Positions 1 to 8,695 of a stretch of DNA of 64,000 nucleotides are shown in pieces. The translations under genes and the position numbers were made by a program. Below the pieces are notes generated by a model. The model ran no database searches, had not been told where the DNA came from, and worked only from the letters and a program-made list of their open reading frames with translations. Position 1 is the stretch's first letter. Every line of letters begins with the position of its first letter. The stretch lies in contig NZ_JACIFY010000002.1 of NCBI RefSeq assembly GCF_014197615.1, positions 62,001 through 126,000 on the forward strand, given 5' to 3'. The DNA is from Rhizobium esperanzae (GTDB lineage Bacteria; Pseudomonadota; Alphaproteobacteria; Rhizobiales; Rhizobiaceae).

Positions 1-2314
1 TCTCGCTTTCGATCATCACGAAGAGCGCAAGTCCCCTGGCGGTGACATTGATGTCGACGGCGCCGCTCGCCTCGACATATTCATGGGTGATGGTCAGCCC
101 GGAGGGCTCCAGCTCCAGCGCCTTATAGGTGCCGTTGACATAGTGCCCCTCGCCGCCCATGCCGTTCGACGCGGTGAAATGCCAGGCAAGCAGCGTTCCC
201 TCGGCAATCTCGGACACGTCGATGGTCGCAGCCGTCACCGCCGCGTCCGGCGAACACGCGGCCTGCACGTCTTTCAGATGCTTCCGCTCGCCCTTCATCG
301 TCAGAAGCGAGATCGAAAGGTCGACGCTGACGTCCGAAAGCGTGTCGTTGACCAGCGAGAAGCGGATCGTCTTGCCGTCTTCCGAGGGAATGGCGGCGAC
401 CGCCACCGGCTGGAAGAAACGCTTGACGAGATAATGCATCGCCTTCCAGCGGCCGCCATAGTCGAGGCTCGACCAGGAGGCGACCGGCCAGGTGTCGTTG
501 AGCTGCCAGTAGATCGTGCCCATGCAGTGGGGTTTGAGCGAGCGCCAATATTCCACCGCCGTCTTGATCGCCAGCCCCTGCTGGATCTGGGAGAGATAGA
601 CGAAGTTCGGGAAATCCTTGGGAAAGCGGAAATAGCGGAACATCGTGCCGGCGATGCGCTCGTTGCCGCCGGCATTCTTCTGGTGCAGTTCCATGACCGG
701 CGAAGCGACGTTCATGTCCTTTTCTTCGGCATAGGTCCTGATGACAGGCAGCGACGTATAGGACTGGAATCCGAATTCCGAGCAGAAGCGCGGGCGCACC
801 GAACGGTAATTGTCGAAGGATTTGTTCTCGTGCCAGACCGACCAGTAATGCATGTCGCCGGAGCCGTCAGCATGCCAGGCGTCGCCGAAATCGAGATAGC
901 CTGATGCCGGGCTCGACGGCCACCAGAGCGCCCCAGGCAGCGCCTTCTTCACCGCCTGTTCGATCGTCCGGTTGAGGCGGTCGTAGGAGACGAGGTAGCG
1001 GTCGCGGTCCTTCCGCGATTCCTCGAACCATGTCAGCGCGCCCACCAGCTCGTTATCGCCGCACCAGAGCGCGATCGAAGGATGCGAAGAGAGCCGGCGC
1101 ACCTGGTAATCCACCTCGACAGCCACATTGCCGAGGAAGTCTTCGGTCGAGGGATAGAGGTTGCAGGCGAACATGAAGTCCTGCCAGACCATGAGGCCCA
1201 GCCGATCGCAGAGATCGTAGAAATAATCCTGCTCATAGAAACCGCCGCCCCAGACGCGGATCATGTTCATGTTGGCGGCTTTGGCCGATTGCAGCAGGTC
1301 CTCGGTCTTTTCAGGCGAAGACAGCGAGAACAGTGCATCGGCCGGAATCCAGTTGGCGCCCCGGCAGAAGACCTCGCGGCCGTTGACCTTGAAGGCGAAA
1401 CGGCTGCCCGCCGCATCCGGCGTGGTGATCAGTTCGATAGTGCGAAGGCCGATCTGCTTCGTCACCACCTCTTCGGACAATTCGACGGAAAGCCTATAGA
1501 GCGCCTGTTCGCCGCTGCCGGAGGGCCACCAGAGACGCGGATTGTCGATATGGAAGAGGTGGTGGACATCCGTCTCGCCCTTGACACCCACATCGAGACG
1601 GACGCGCTCGCCGTCGAGATCGAAATAGACCTGGGCGATGCCGGCATGTTTGGCAAACAGGCTCGCCGTCACCATGAGGTCGACCGAGCCGTCATTATTG
1701 TGGATCTGGCGGGTGACGACATGTTCGATGCGCGCCGTCTCGATCTTTTTCAGCGCGATCGTGCCGTAAAGGCCGAACGGCGCGATGGCGATGTTCCAGT
1801 CCCAGCCGAAATGGCATTGCGGCTTGCGCAGCATGTTGCCGTCGGGGATCGGCGAATTGCCGGTGCTGTAAGGAATATAGAAAGGCTGCTGCTTCTGCCG
1901 CTCGGCGCCAATGGCGGGGTTGGAGGCAAAGACGATGCGGATCGAATTGTCGCCTGATTTCAGCATGCTCGAGACATCGGGCCGGTAGCGGCGGAAGCTG
2001 TTATCGGCTTCGAGCGCCAGGAAACCGTTGACGTAGACACTGGCGACCGTATCGAGATAGTCGATATCGAGATACCAGTCGCCTTCGACCTCCTGCAACG
2101 TAAAGCTGCGCTCGACCGCCCATTCGCGCTCAGCGACCCACTGCACCTTCTCCTCGTTGCGGCCGAAATAGGGATCTGGGATCAGCCCTGCCCGGTGGAG
2201 CGCGGTGTGTACATCGCCCGGCAGGACGATCGCGGTCCGGATCTCCCCGTCGACGGAAGCGAGATGCCACGAACCGGAAAGGACGATATTGGGGGGTGTC
2301 GATGGATGCGTCAC
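1..2314 (-). CDS. beta-mannosidase, GH2 family (3' end outside window)
   Basis: Glycoside hydrolase family 2 enzyme that would release mannose from the non-reducing ends of beta-mannosides. The reading frame is open from the GTG at 2314 to the left edge, about 771 codons, so only the last few dozen residues of a roughly 820-residue family member are missing. The N-terminus has the GH2 sugar-binding start (LSGSWHLASVDGE, then LPGDVHTALHRAGLIPDPY). The acid/base stretch GDNELVGALTW and the nucleophile stretch CSEFGFQSYTSLP are both present. An in-frame TAA lies just upstream of the GTG, so no longer start is possible. It follows the sugar ABC transporter genes in the same direction, which suggests that the imported sugar is a beta-mannoside or manno-oligosaccharide. 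No signal peptide is seen, so it should act in the cytoplasm. Confidence 0.9.
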   Translation of the reverse strand, partial: MTHPSTPPNIVLSGSWHLASVDGEIRTAIVLPGDVHTALHRAGLIPDPYFGRNEEKVQWVAEREWAVERSFTLQEVEGDWYLDIDYLDTVASVYVNGFLALEADNSFRRYRPDVSSMLKSGDNSIRIVFASNPAIGAERQKQQPFYIPYSTGNSPIPDGNMLRKPQCHFGWDWNIAIAPFGLYGTIALKKIETARIEHVVTRQIHNNDGSVDLMVTASLFAKHAGIAQVYFDLDGERVRLDVGVKGETDVHHLFHIDNPRLWWPSGSGEQALYRLSVELSEEVVTKQIGLRTIELITTPDAAGSRFAFKVNGREVFCRGANWIPADALFSLSSPEKTEDLLQSAKAANMNMIRVWGGGFYEQDYFYDLCDRLGLMVWQDFMFACNLYPSTEDFLGNVAVEVDYQVRRLSSHPSIALWCGDNELVGALTWFEESRKDRDRYLVSYDRLNRTIEQAVKKALPGALWWPSSPASGYLDFGDAWHADGSGDMHYWSVWHENKSFDNYRSVRPRFCSEFGFQSYTSLPVIRTYAEEKDMNVASPVMELHQKNAGGNERIAGTMFRYFRFPKDFPNFVYLSQIQQGLAIKTAVEYWRSLKPHCMGTIYWQLNDTWPVASWSSLDYGGRWKAMHYLVKRFFQPVAVAAIPSEDGKTIRFSLVNDTLSDVSVDLSISLLTMKGERKHLKDVQAACSPDAAVTAATIDVSEIAEGTLLAWHFTASNGMGGEGHYVNGTYKALELEPSGLTITHEYVEASGAVDINVTARGLALFVMIESE

Positions 2315-2401
2315 GATGTCATTTCCGAATTACGTTTTGGATATGGACGGCGGATGGTCGCCGTCCGGTAGCTGTCGTTCGTCAGGGCCCGACTTGGCGC
2401 C

Positions 2402-2425
2402 CTCTTCTCCCGCTGGGGAGAAGAG
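2402..2425. repeat. RIME-like palindrome
   Basis: Perfect inverted repeat with 10-bp arms (CTCTTCTCCC / GGGAGAAGAG) and a GCTG loop, lying between the ABC ATPase gene and the beta-mannosidase gene. The same CTTCTCCCC/GGGGAGAAG core recurs twice at 41124-41288. This is the palindrome type of rhizobial intergenic mosaic elements; the family assignment is from memory of the motif. Confidence 0.6.
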
Positions 2426-2458
2426 ATGTGTAGCAACGCCCTCGTCTCCCGCCATCCG

Positions 2459-2509
2459 CCTCGCCCTCCGTCATCCTCGGGCTTGACCCGAGGATGACGG
2501 AGGGCGAGG
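2459..2509. repeat. 23-bp perfect palindrome with 5-nt loop
   Basis: Arms at 2459-2481 and 2487-2509 are perfectly complementary over 23 bp around the loop CTTGA. It lies in the 279-bp gap between the ATPase and beta-mannosidase genes of the sugar operon. It would form a very stable mRNA hairpin and could lower or protect expression of one side of the operon. The core CCTCGGGCTTGACCCGAGG is a dispersed repeat in many alphaproteobacteria. Confidence 0.7.
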
Positions 2510-2593
2510 TTGGGCTTTTCGCCAAACCCGCGCTGGGCTTTGGCCTCACGTCAGGCAGGCGGGCGCCATCTCGACGCCACCCGCAAAACTCCT

Positions 2594-3700
2594 CTAAAGA
2601 CGCAGCTCACTCTCGGCATCGAACACCGAAGCCAGCGTCATGTCGAAGGCGAGCTTTACCTTGGCTCCGACGTTGAAGCGGCGTGCGCCGTTGACGCGGA
2701 CCGACATTGTGTGACCGGCATGTTTCAGCCACAGAAGATTGTCGGCGCCCATCGGCTCCTCGATATCGACGGTGGCGTCATGTTCTTCGCCGCCGGCATT
2801 CTCGTTGACCTTGATGTGCTCCGGGCGAACACCGAGCACCACCTTGCGGCCGGGCTGCAATGTCTCGTTGGCGTCGTAGGCAGCGAGCGAGAAAATGACG
2901 CCATTGGCGGAAAAGGCAATGCCGTCACCTGCCTTGACCAGCTCGCCGCGCAGGAAATTCATCGACGGCGAGCCGATGAAGCCGGCGACGAAGAGATTGC
3001 GCGGCCTGTTGTAGATCGTCGTCGGGTCGTCGAGCTGCTGGATGATGCCGCTCTTCATGATGGCGATGCGATCTGCCAGCGTCAGCGCCTCGATCTGGTC
3101 ATGGGTCACGTAGATCATTGTGTTCTTCAGCGACTGGTGCAGCCGCTTGATCTCGACGCGCAGTTCCGAGCGCAGTTTGGCGTCGAGATTGGACAGCGGC
3201 TCGTCGAACAGGAAGACGTCGACATCACGTACCAAAGCACGGCCGATCGCCACGCGCTGGCGCTGGCCGCCTGATAGCTCAGCCGGCTTGCGCTTCAAAA
3301 GCGGCTGGATCTGCAGGATTTCGGAGGCACGCGCCACGCGCTTGTCGATCTCAGCCTGCGGCACCTTGGCGACACGAAGCCCGAAAGAGAGGTTCTTCTC
3401 GACGGTCATCTGCGGATAGAGCGCATAGGACTGGAACACCATGCCGATGCCGCGGTCCTTCGGCTCCTCCCAGGTGACGTTCTTGCCCTTGATGAAGATC
3501 TGGCCTTCCGAGGCATCGAGCAGGCCGGCGATGCAGTTCAGCAAGGTCGACTTGCCGCAGCCGGACGAACCGAGCAGCACCAGGAATTCGCCGTCGTTGA
3601 TGTCGAGGTTCAGATCCTTCAACACGCTGACCGCGCCGAAGTTCAGCGACAGATCCTTGATCGAGACACTTGCGTTGGAGACACTTGAATTCATATTCAT
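2594..3700 (-). CDS. sugar ABC transporter ATP-binding protein (CUT1, MalK/UgpC type)
   Basis: ATPase subunit that powers carbohydrate import at the inner membrane face. In 368 residues it shows Walker A GSSGCGKST at 44-52, the Q-loop in MVFQSYALYP, the signature LSGGQRQR from 142, Walker B and the D-loop in FLFDEPLSNLD, and the switch histidine in YVTHDQIEA. The C-terminal third (RPEHIKV onward) is the TOBE/MalK regulatory domain of the CUT1 family. It starts 4 bp after the stop of the preceding permease gene, so the two are cotranscribed. The beta-mannosidase follows after a 279-bp gap with two palindromes. The substrate is not readable from the ATPase alone. Confidence 0.95.
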   Translation of the reverse strand: MNMNSSVSNASVSIKDLSLNFGAVSVLKDLNLDINDGEFLVLLGSSGCGKSTLLNCIAGLLDASEGQIFIKGKNVTWEEPKDRGIGMVFQSYALYPQMTVEKNLSFGLRVAKVPQAEIDKRVARASEILQIQPLLKRKPAELSGGQRQRVAIGRALVRDVDVFLFDEPLSNLDAKLRSELRVEIKRLHQSLKNTMIYVTHDQIEALTLADRIAIMKSGIIQQLDDPTTIYNRPRNLFVAGFIGSPSMNFLRGELVKAGDGIAFSANGVIFSLAAYDANETLQPGRKVVLGVRPEHIKVNENAGGEEHDATVDIEEPMGADNLLWLKHAGHTMSVRVNGARRFNVGAKVKLAFDMTLASVFDAESELRL

Positions 3701-3704
3701 GGGA

Positions 3705-4649
3705 TCAACCCTTCACTGCGCCGGCGGCGATGCCACGGACGAAAAGCCGGCCAGAGACGAAATAGACGATCAGCGGCACGAGACCGGTGAGGATCGTTGC
3801 CGCCATGTTGACGTTGTATTCCTTCACGCCCTGGACTGAATTGACGATGTTGTTGAGCTGCACGGTCATCGGATAGGTGTCCGGCCGGGTGAAGACGACG
3901 CCGAAGAGGAAGTCGTTCCAGATGCCGGTCACCTGCAGGATCATCGCAACGACGAAGATCGGCAGCGACATCGGCAACATGATCTTCAGGAATATCTGCC
4001 AGAAGCCCGCCCCGTCGACACGCGCCGCCTTGAACAGTTCCTCCGGCAGCGACACGAAATAATTGCGGAAGAGCAGCGTCAGGATCGGCATGCCGAAGAT
4101 CGAATGGACGATGACGAGGCCGGTCAGCGTGCCGTAAATGCCGATTTCGCGCAGGATGATGACGATCGGGTAGATCATCACCTGATAGGGAATGAACGCG
4201 CCGATGATCAGGATCGAGAAGAAAAGCTCGGATCCCTTGAAGCGCCAGTTGGCAAGCGCATAACCGTTGACCGAGGCAATCGCGATCGAAATGATGACCG
4301 ATGGTACGGTGATACGCACCGAATTCCAGAAGCCGCGCGACAGGCCATCGCAGTTGAGGCCGGTGCAGGCCTCGGCCCAGGCCTTGACCCAGGGTTCGAA
4401 GGTGATCTCCATCGGTGGTGAGAAGATGTTGCCGAGACGGATTTCCGGCATGCCCTTCAGCGACGTCACGACCATCACATAGAGTGGCAGCAGATAATAA
4501 AGCGCCGCCACACCAAGCGTTCCGTAGAGTATGATGTTGCGCGACGACAGAGCCGGGCGCGGCTTGGCGCCGCTCGGGCCTTCGCCGAGCCTCGGCGCAA
4601 CGGCGTCGATGCCGGCGGCCGTGCTATTGAGAGTTTCGATATTAGCCAC
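3705..4649 (-). CDS. sugar ABC transporter permease (MalG type)
   Basis: Second membrane subunit of a CUT1 sugar importer. The 314-residue protein has a soluble N-terminal stretch of about 40 residues and then six predicted membrane segments. The cytoplasmic EAA loop reads EELFKAARVDGAGFWQIFLK, which contacts the ATPase. It ends in the typical GRLFVRGIAAGAVKG of MalG-like subunits. Its start overlaps the end of the upstream permease gene by 8 bp, and its stop lies 4 bp before the ATPase start, indicating translational coupling. Confidence 0.95.
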   Translation of the reverse strand: MANIETLNSTAAGIDAVAPRLGEGPSGAKPRPALSSRNIILYGTLGVAALYYLLPLYVMVVTSLKGMPEIRLGNIFSPPMEITFEPWVKAWAEACTGLNCDGLSRGFWNSVRITVPSVIISIAIASVNGYALANWRFKGSELFFSILIIGAFIPYQVMIYPIVIILREIGIYGTLTGLVIVHSIFGMPILTLLFRNYFVSLPEELFKAARVDGAGFWQIFLKIMLPMSLPIFVVAMILQVTGIWNDFLFGVVFTRPDTYPMTVQLNNIVNSVQGVKEYNVNMAATILTGLVPLIVYFVSGRLFVRGIAAGAVKG

Positions 4650-5547
4650 GCTTGCGCCCTCCTCCGAATTCCAGATAGGCCCACGGAACGATGATGATCG
4701 CGACAGTGACGAGCATCATGGTCGAGGCGGCAAAGCCCTGCCCCAGGTTCTGCGCCTGGAACATGTAGTCGTAGACATATTTCGCCGGCACTTCCGAAGA
4801 GATGCCCGGCCCGCCCGATGTCTGCGCGACGACGAGGTCGTAGACCTTGACGATGCCCGACGCGATGATGACGATCGTCGTGATGAACACCGGCCGCATC
4901 ATCGGAATGACGATGAAGAGGTAGGTCTTCCACATCGGGATGCCGTCGACGCGCGCCGCCTTCCAGATATCCTCGTCGATGCCGCGCAGGCCGGCAAGCA
5001 TCAGGCACATGACGAGGCCCGTTCCCTGCCACAGCGCCGCGATCAGAATGCCGTAAATGACGATTTCAGGCGTATAGAGCGGGTTGAAGGTGAAGCTTGT
5101 CCAGCCCAGCGAACGCACCACCGACTGAATGCCGAAATCCGGATTCAGAACCCATTGCCAGACGAGGCCGGTGACGATGAAGGACAGCGCAAAGGGGTAA
5201 AGGAAAATGGTGCGGAAGGTATTTTCGAAACGGATCTTCTGATCCATCAGCGCGGCGAGCATGAAACCGATCACCAGGCTGAAGATCAGCGACAGCACGC
5301 CATAGAGGGCAAGATTTTCGATTGCCGTCACCCATCGCGGCGCTGCCCAAAGGCGCTCATACTGATCGATGCCGACAAAGCTCAACCGCGGAAGGAGCTT
5401 GGAATTGGTGAAGGAATAAAAGACCGTCCAGAACGTGCCGCCGACGAAGATCACCATCGCTGTCAGGATCATCGGGATGGATGCAATCTTGGCATTCAGA
5501 TTGCGCAGTAACTTGTTTGGCCGGCCTGCTTGCGCTTGACCCGTCAT
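4642..5547 (-). CDS. sugar ABC transporter permease (MalF type)
   Basis: First membrane subunit of the CUT1 importer, 301 residues. Hydrophobic segments begin near residue 25 (IPMILTAMVIFVGGTFWTV). The EAA loop reads EDIWKAARVDGIPMWKTY and is followed by IPMMRPVF. It is separated from the binding-protein gene by 178 bp containing a hairpin, a usual arrangement that makes the binding protein more abundant than the membrane subunits. It overlaps the next permease gene by 8 bp. Confidence 0.95.
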   Translation of the reverse strand: MTGQAQAGRPNKLLRNLNAKIASIPMILTAMVIFVGGTFWTVFYSFTNSKLLPRLSFVGIDQYERLWAAPRWVTAIENLALYGVLSLIFSLVIGFMLAALMDQKIRFENTFRTIFLYPFALSFIVTGLVWQWVLNPDFGIQSVVRSLGWTSFTFNPLYTPEIVIYGILIAALWQGTGLVMCLMLAGLRGIDEDIWKAARVDGIPMWKTYLFIVIPMMRPVFITTIVIIASGIVKVYDLVVAQTSGGPGISSEVPAKYVYDYMFQAQNLGQGFAASTMMLVTVAIIIVPWAYLEFGGGRKRG

Positions 5548-5678
5548 GAATACTCCTCCTCAAATCGCAACTGCGACCTGTGACAAAACGGCATGTGCCG
5601 CCTGTCGTCCCCACGTCCGAAATCTGCTGAAGATACCGGGAGATGCCGCCTGCCGGACCATCAAAATCGTCCGAAGCG

Positions 5679-5703
5679 GATCCGGCCCCATGGGAGCCGG
5701 ATC
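5679..5703 (-). terminator. hairpin between binding-protein and permease genes
   Basis: Perfect 8-bp arms GATCCGGC / GCCGGATC around a 9-nt loop, just downstream of the binding-protein stop on the minus strand and without a clear U-run. It probably acts as a partial terminator or 3'-end stabiliser that lowers permease expression relative to the binding protein. That role is inference from its position. Confidence 0.45.
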
Positions 5704-5725
5704 GCAAAGGCAGCGAATCTACCGA

Positions 5726-6958
5726 TCAGTCAGCCGAAGCGATGATCCCGGCGAAACGCTTCTGCGCGTCTTCCGGCGTCATCGACGGATTGGCGAAGAA
5801 TTCGGAGAAGAGGTCTTCCTTCTGCTTCTGGCTGTCGGCCGAAAGCAGCTGGTCGGTGCCCTGGATCACGTTGCCCTTCGCCAGGATATCGAGACCCTTC
5901 TTCATGCAATCGTTGGCGGCGGCAAGATCGACGTCGCCGCGAACCGGTAGCGAGCCCTTCTTCAGATTGAAGGCAACCTGGGTTTTGGGATCGAGCAGGG
6001 TTTTGGCAAGGACGGCCTGCGCCTTGGACTTTTCCGCGTCCTTCAGCAGCGGGAAGTAGAAAGCGTCGCCGCCGGTCGAGATGATCTCGTTGACGCCGAG
6101 ACCCGGCAGGCAGGTATAATCGGTGCCGGCTTTCTGGCCGGCGAGAGCAAATTCGCCCTGCGCCCAGTCACCCATGATCTGGCCACCGGCCTTGCCCGTG
6201 ATGACGAGATTGGTCGCCTGGTTCCAATCCTGGACGTTGCTGCCCTTGGACATGCGGCGGGCGTCGTCGGCGGCCTTGAAGACCTTGGCGATCTCGGGAC
6301 CGGCAGCGACTTCCGCATCCTTGTCCTTGAAGACCTTGTTGAAGACGTCCTTGCCGGCGACCGCGACCATCAGCACGTCGAAGGCGCCTGTCGCCTGCCA
6401 CGGCTGACCGCCGACGGCGAGCGGAATGATGCCGGCCTTTTCAAGAGCCGGAGCGGAAGCGACGAATTCGTCCCAGTTCTTCGGAACCTCGACGCCGGCC
6501 TTCTTGAAGGCGGCATTCGAAAGCCACAACCACTGCCAGGAGTGGATGTTGACCGGCGCGCAGTAGATCTTGCCGTCGATGGTGCAGGAATCGAGCAGGC
6601 TCGACGGACGAATAATATCCTTCCAGTGCTCGGCGGTCGCCACATCGGTCAGGTCGCGCATCAGGCCGGCCTGGACGAGCTCTTCCGCCTGCCGGCCGTG
6701 ATTGAACTGGGTGGCACCCATCGGGTCGCCGCCGGTAATGCGGCTGATCATGATCGGGCGCGCCGTACCGCCGGAACCGGCGATGGCACCGTCGACCCAA
6801 TGGTTGCCGGTGGCGTCGAACGCTTTTGCCAGTTCGGCGACAGCAGCGGACTCGCCGCCGGATGTCCACCAATGGGTGACTTCGAGATCGGTGGCGCTGG
6901 CGCTGATCGGAAGCGCAGCGGAAGCGGCAAGCATAGCCGCCATCATACGAATTTTCAT
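5726..6958 (-). CDS. sugar ABC transporter substrate-binding protein
   Basis: Periplasmic solute-binding protein of a CUT1 importer, 410 residues. The first about 22 residues form a Sec signal peptide (MKIRMMAAMLAASAALPISASA, cleaved before TDLEV). The mature start LEVTHWWTSGGE is typical of family 1 carbohydrate-binding proteins. Later aromatic stretches such as HSWQWLWLS would line a sugar site. It is the promoter-proximal gene of the minus-strand operon and faces a LacI-type regulator across a 454-bp gap. The linked beta-mannosidase suggests a mannose-containing oligosaccharide, but this is inference. Confidence 0.93.
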   Translation of the reverse strand: MKIRMMAAMLAASAALPISASATDLEVTHWWTSGGESAAVAELAKAFDATGNHWVDGAIAGSGGTARPIMISRITGGDPMGATQFNHGRQAEELVQAGLMRDLTDVATAEHWKDIIRPSSLLDSCTIDGKIYCAPVNIHSWQWLWLSNAAFKKAGVEVPKNWDEFVASAPALEKAGIIPLAVGGQPWQATGAFDVLMVAVAGKDVFNKVFKDKDAEVAAGPEIAKVFKAADDARRMSKGSNVQDWNQATNLVITGKAGGQIMGDWAQGEFALAGQKAGTDYTCLPGLGVNEIISTGGDAFYFPLLKDAEKSKAQAVLAKTLLDPKTQVAFNLKKGSLPVRGDVDLAAANDCMKKGLDILAKGNVIQGTDQLLSADSQKQKEDLFSEFFANPSMTPEDAQKRFAGIIASAD

Positions 6959-7412
6959 GAGTTCTCCTCCCTCACTGAAACGTTGCCGGAAAAACTTAGA
7001 TCAATCGATTTCCTCACGCAACTGTCAGCCGGCAAATTTTTCCCGAGCAACTGGAATTGCAGCTTCTGCCTGTTTTCAATCGAAGCTCCACGCCCTCTTC
7101 GTCGATGCTAAATCAGCTCTTCTCGCATATGCGTTATCGCTACATCAGACTGAATATATTATATAAATTTCAGAACTTCGATTCACGACCTAAATAATCG
7201 ATTTCGCAGTCGCGGAAAAACCGGGAAAGATTTGCCGATTCAACCCAAGCGTACAATGCCGCAGCGCACACAAGAAAAAGCACTCGACATTTCTACTGTA
7301 TCGTTACAGATTTGACTTTCTTAGGGAGGCGCGATTTTGGCAGGCGCGGGCTTACGGCGCTTGAAAAAGCCTCTATAAGCGACACCAATTCGCGCGAGGC
7401 AGGCCTACAGGG
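6959..7412. promoter_or_regulatory. divergent control region with two AATCGATTT palindromes
   Basis: Intergenic region between the sugar-binding-protein gene and the LacI-type regulator; it holds no gene. The 9-mer AATCGATTT occurs at 7003-7011 and again at 7196-7204, about 193 bp apart. The palindromic core AATCGATT with a central CG is the usual form of LacI-family operators, and two well-spaced copies would allow looping. An AT-rich stretch at about 7150-7190 may hold promoter elements. The role as operators is inferred. Confidence 0.5.
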
Positions 7413-8456
7413 ATGGAAAACAAGGGAAATTTCGGGCAAGCGGCATCGGCGCCGGCGGCGCGCGAGCGTCCCACATTGAAGACGATCGCCTTCATGACCG
7501 GCCTTGGCGTCACGACGGTGTCGCGCGCGCTGAAAGATGCGCCTGATATTGGGGCGGAAACCAAGGAACGTGTGCGGATGGTCGCCCGCCAGCTCGGCTA
7601 CCAGCCGAACAGGGCAGGCGTGCGCCTGCGCACCGGCAAGACCAACGTCATCGCCCTCGTCCTCAGTATCGATGAGGAGATCATGGGCTTTTCGAGCCAG
7701 ATGGTCTTCGGCATTTCCGAAGTGCTGTCCGGCACGCCCTATCATATCGTCGTCACGCCGCACTCCCACAGCAAGGACCCGATGCTGCCGGTGCGCTATA
7801 TCCTCGAGACCGGCTCGGCGGACGGCGTCATCATCTCGCGCATCGAACCGGACGATCCGCGTGTACGGCTTTTGACCGAGCGCGGCATGCCCTTTGCAAC
7901 GCATGGGCGCACCGATGCGGGTCTCACGCATCCCTTTCACGATTTCGACAACGAAGCCTTCGCCCACAAGGCGGTGGAAAAGCTCGTCAAGCGCGGCCGC
8001 CGCCGCATCGCCCTGCTGCAGCCGCCGAGCAAACTCACCTATTACGCCCATATCCGCATCGGCTTCCAGACCGGCCTGCATGATTACGGCGCCGAGGAAG
8101 TGCAGCTGCGCATCAACACCGATGCACCGCTCGCCGACATCCGCGACGTCGTCGAGGTGATGATGCGCTCGGCCAATGCGCCCGACGGCATCGTCTGTTC
8201 GGCCGGCAGCGCGGCGATCGCCGTCAATGCCGGCATAGAAGCCGCCGGCAAGGCCCTCGGTCGCGACCTCGACATGGTCTCAAAGCAATCCGTGCCGATC
8301 CTCAACTGGATCCGCCCGGAAATCATCACCGCTCAGGAAGACGTGCGCCAGGCCGGCCGCGAAATGGCCAAGGCCGTCATCGCCCGCATCGACGGCGTCG
8401 AACCGGAACTGCTGCAGAGCATCAGCCAGCCGGTCTGGCCGGAGGGTGACAGATAG
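7413..8456 (+). CDS. LacI-family transcriptional regulator of the sugar operon
   Basis: 347-residue repressor-type regulator. The N-terminal helix-turn-helix reads [21 protein letters not shown] and is followed by the LacI hinge region [17 protein letters not shown]. The rest is a periplasmic-binding-protein-like effector domain. It is divergent from the sugar ABC transporter and beta-mannosidase genes, so it most likely represses that operon until an inducer sugar binds. Candidate operators lie in the shared intergenic region. Eight residues precede the usual LacI start, and the exact start is uncertain because the ribosome-binding site is weak. Confidence 0.9.
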   Translation: MENKGNFGQAASAPAARERPTLKTIAFMTGLGVTTVSRALKDAPDIGAETKERVRMVARQLGYQPNRAGVRLRTGKTNVIALVLSIDEEIMGFSSQMVFGISEVLSGTPYHIVVTPHSHSKDPMLPVRYILETGSADGVIISRIEPDDPRVRLLTERGMPFATHGRTDAGLTHPFHDFDNEAFAHKAVEKLVKRGRRRIALLQPPSKLTYYAHIRIGFQTGLHDYGAEEVQLRINTDAPLADIRDVVEVMMRSANAPDGIVCSAGSAAIAVNAGIEAAGKALGRDLDMVSKQSVPILNWIRPEIITAQEDVRQAGREMAKAVIARIDGVEPELLQSISQPVWPEGDR

Positions 8457-8512
8457 GGTGGTGGCGCAACGGGAGCGAAGAAAAGCCGCGGCATAGTGGC
8501 GACGGACCAAAC

Positions 8513-8653
8513 TTAAACCAGTAGCGTCGAAGCATCGATCCCGTGCCTGTCCTTTATGGCAAAGTGTTCTTTATTGCGTCCCATAATCAAAAGGGCAATG
8601 TCCGCTGGTAGCGCAAAGCTATCCATTGCCAGGTCCCAACGATCGGCTTTCAC
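8513..8653 (-). CDS. hypothetical 46-residue ORF, possible gene remnant
   Basis: A short minus-strand frame starting with GTG directly after an in-frame TAA and ending in TAA. The product contains ALPADIALLIMGRNKE and KDRHGIDASTLLV, which reads like real protein rather than an antisense artefact, but no family is recognised. It lies in the otherwise empty gap between the LacI-type and LysR-type regulator genes. It has no clear ribosome-binding site, so it could be the tail of a decayed gene. Confidence 0.2.
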   Translation of the reverse strand: MKADRWDLAMDSFALPADIALLIMGRNKEHFAIKDRHGIDASTLLV

Positions 8654-8695
8654 TTATCAACAATATCGACGTTAAGGCCGACCTGGAAACCTATA

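Noticed and set aside
1082..1957. Plus-strand 291-codon frame opposite the beta-mannosidase
   Set aside because: The minus-strand frame has clear GH2 motifs along the same DNA; the plus frame shows no family pattern.
2402..2509. CRISPR array or integron-like array from the clustered palindromes
   Set aside because: There are only two unrelated palindromes, with no regular spacer pattern and no cas genes.
5357..5707. Long reading frames antisense to the sugar transporter permease and other genes
   Set aside because: They overlap well-supported genes on the other strand and have Arg/Ala/Pro-rich text typical of GC-rich antisense frames.
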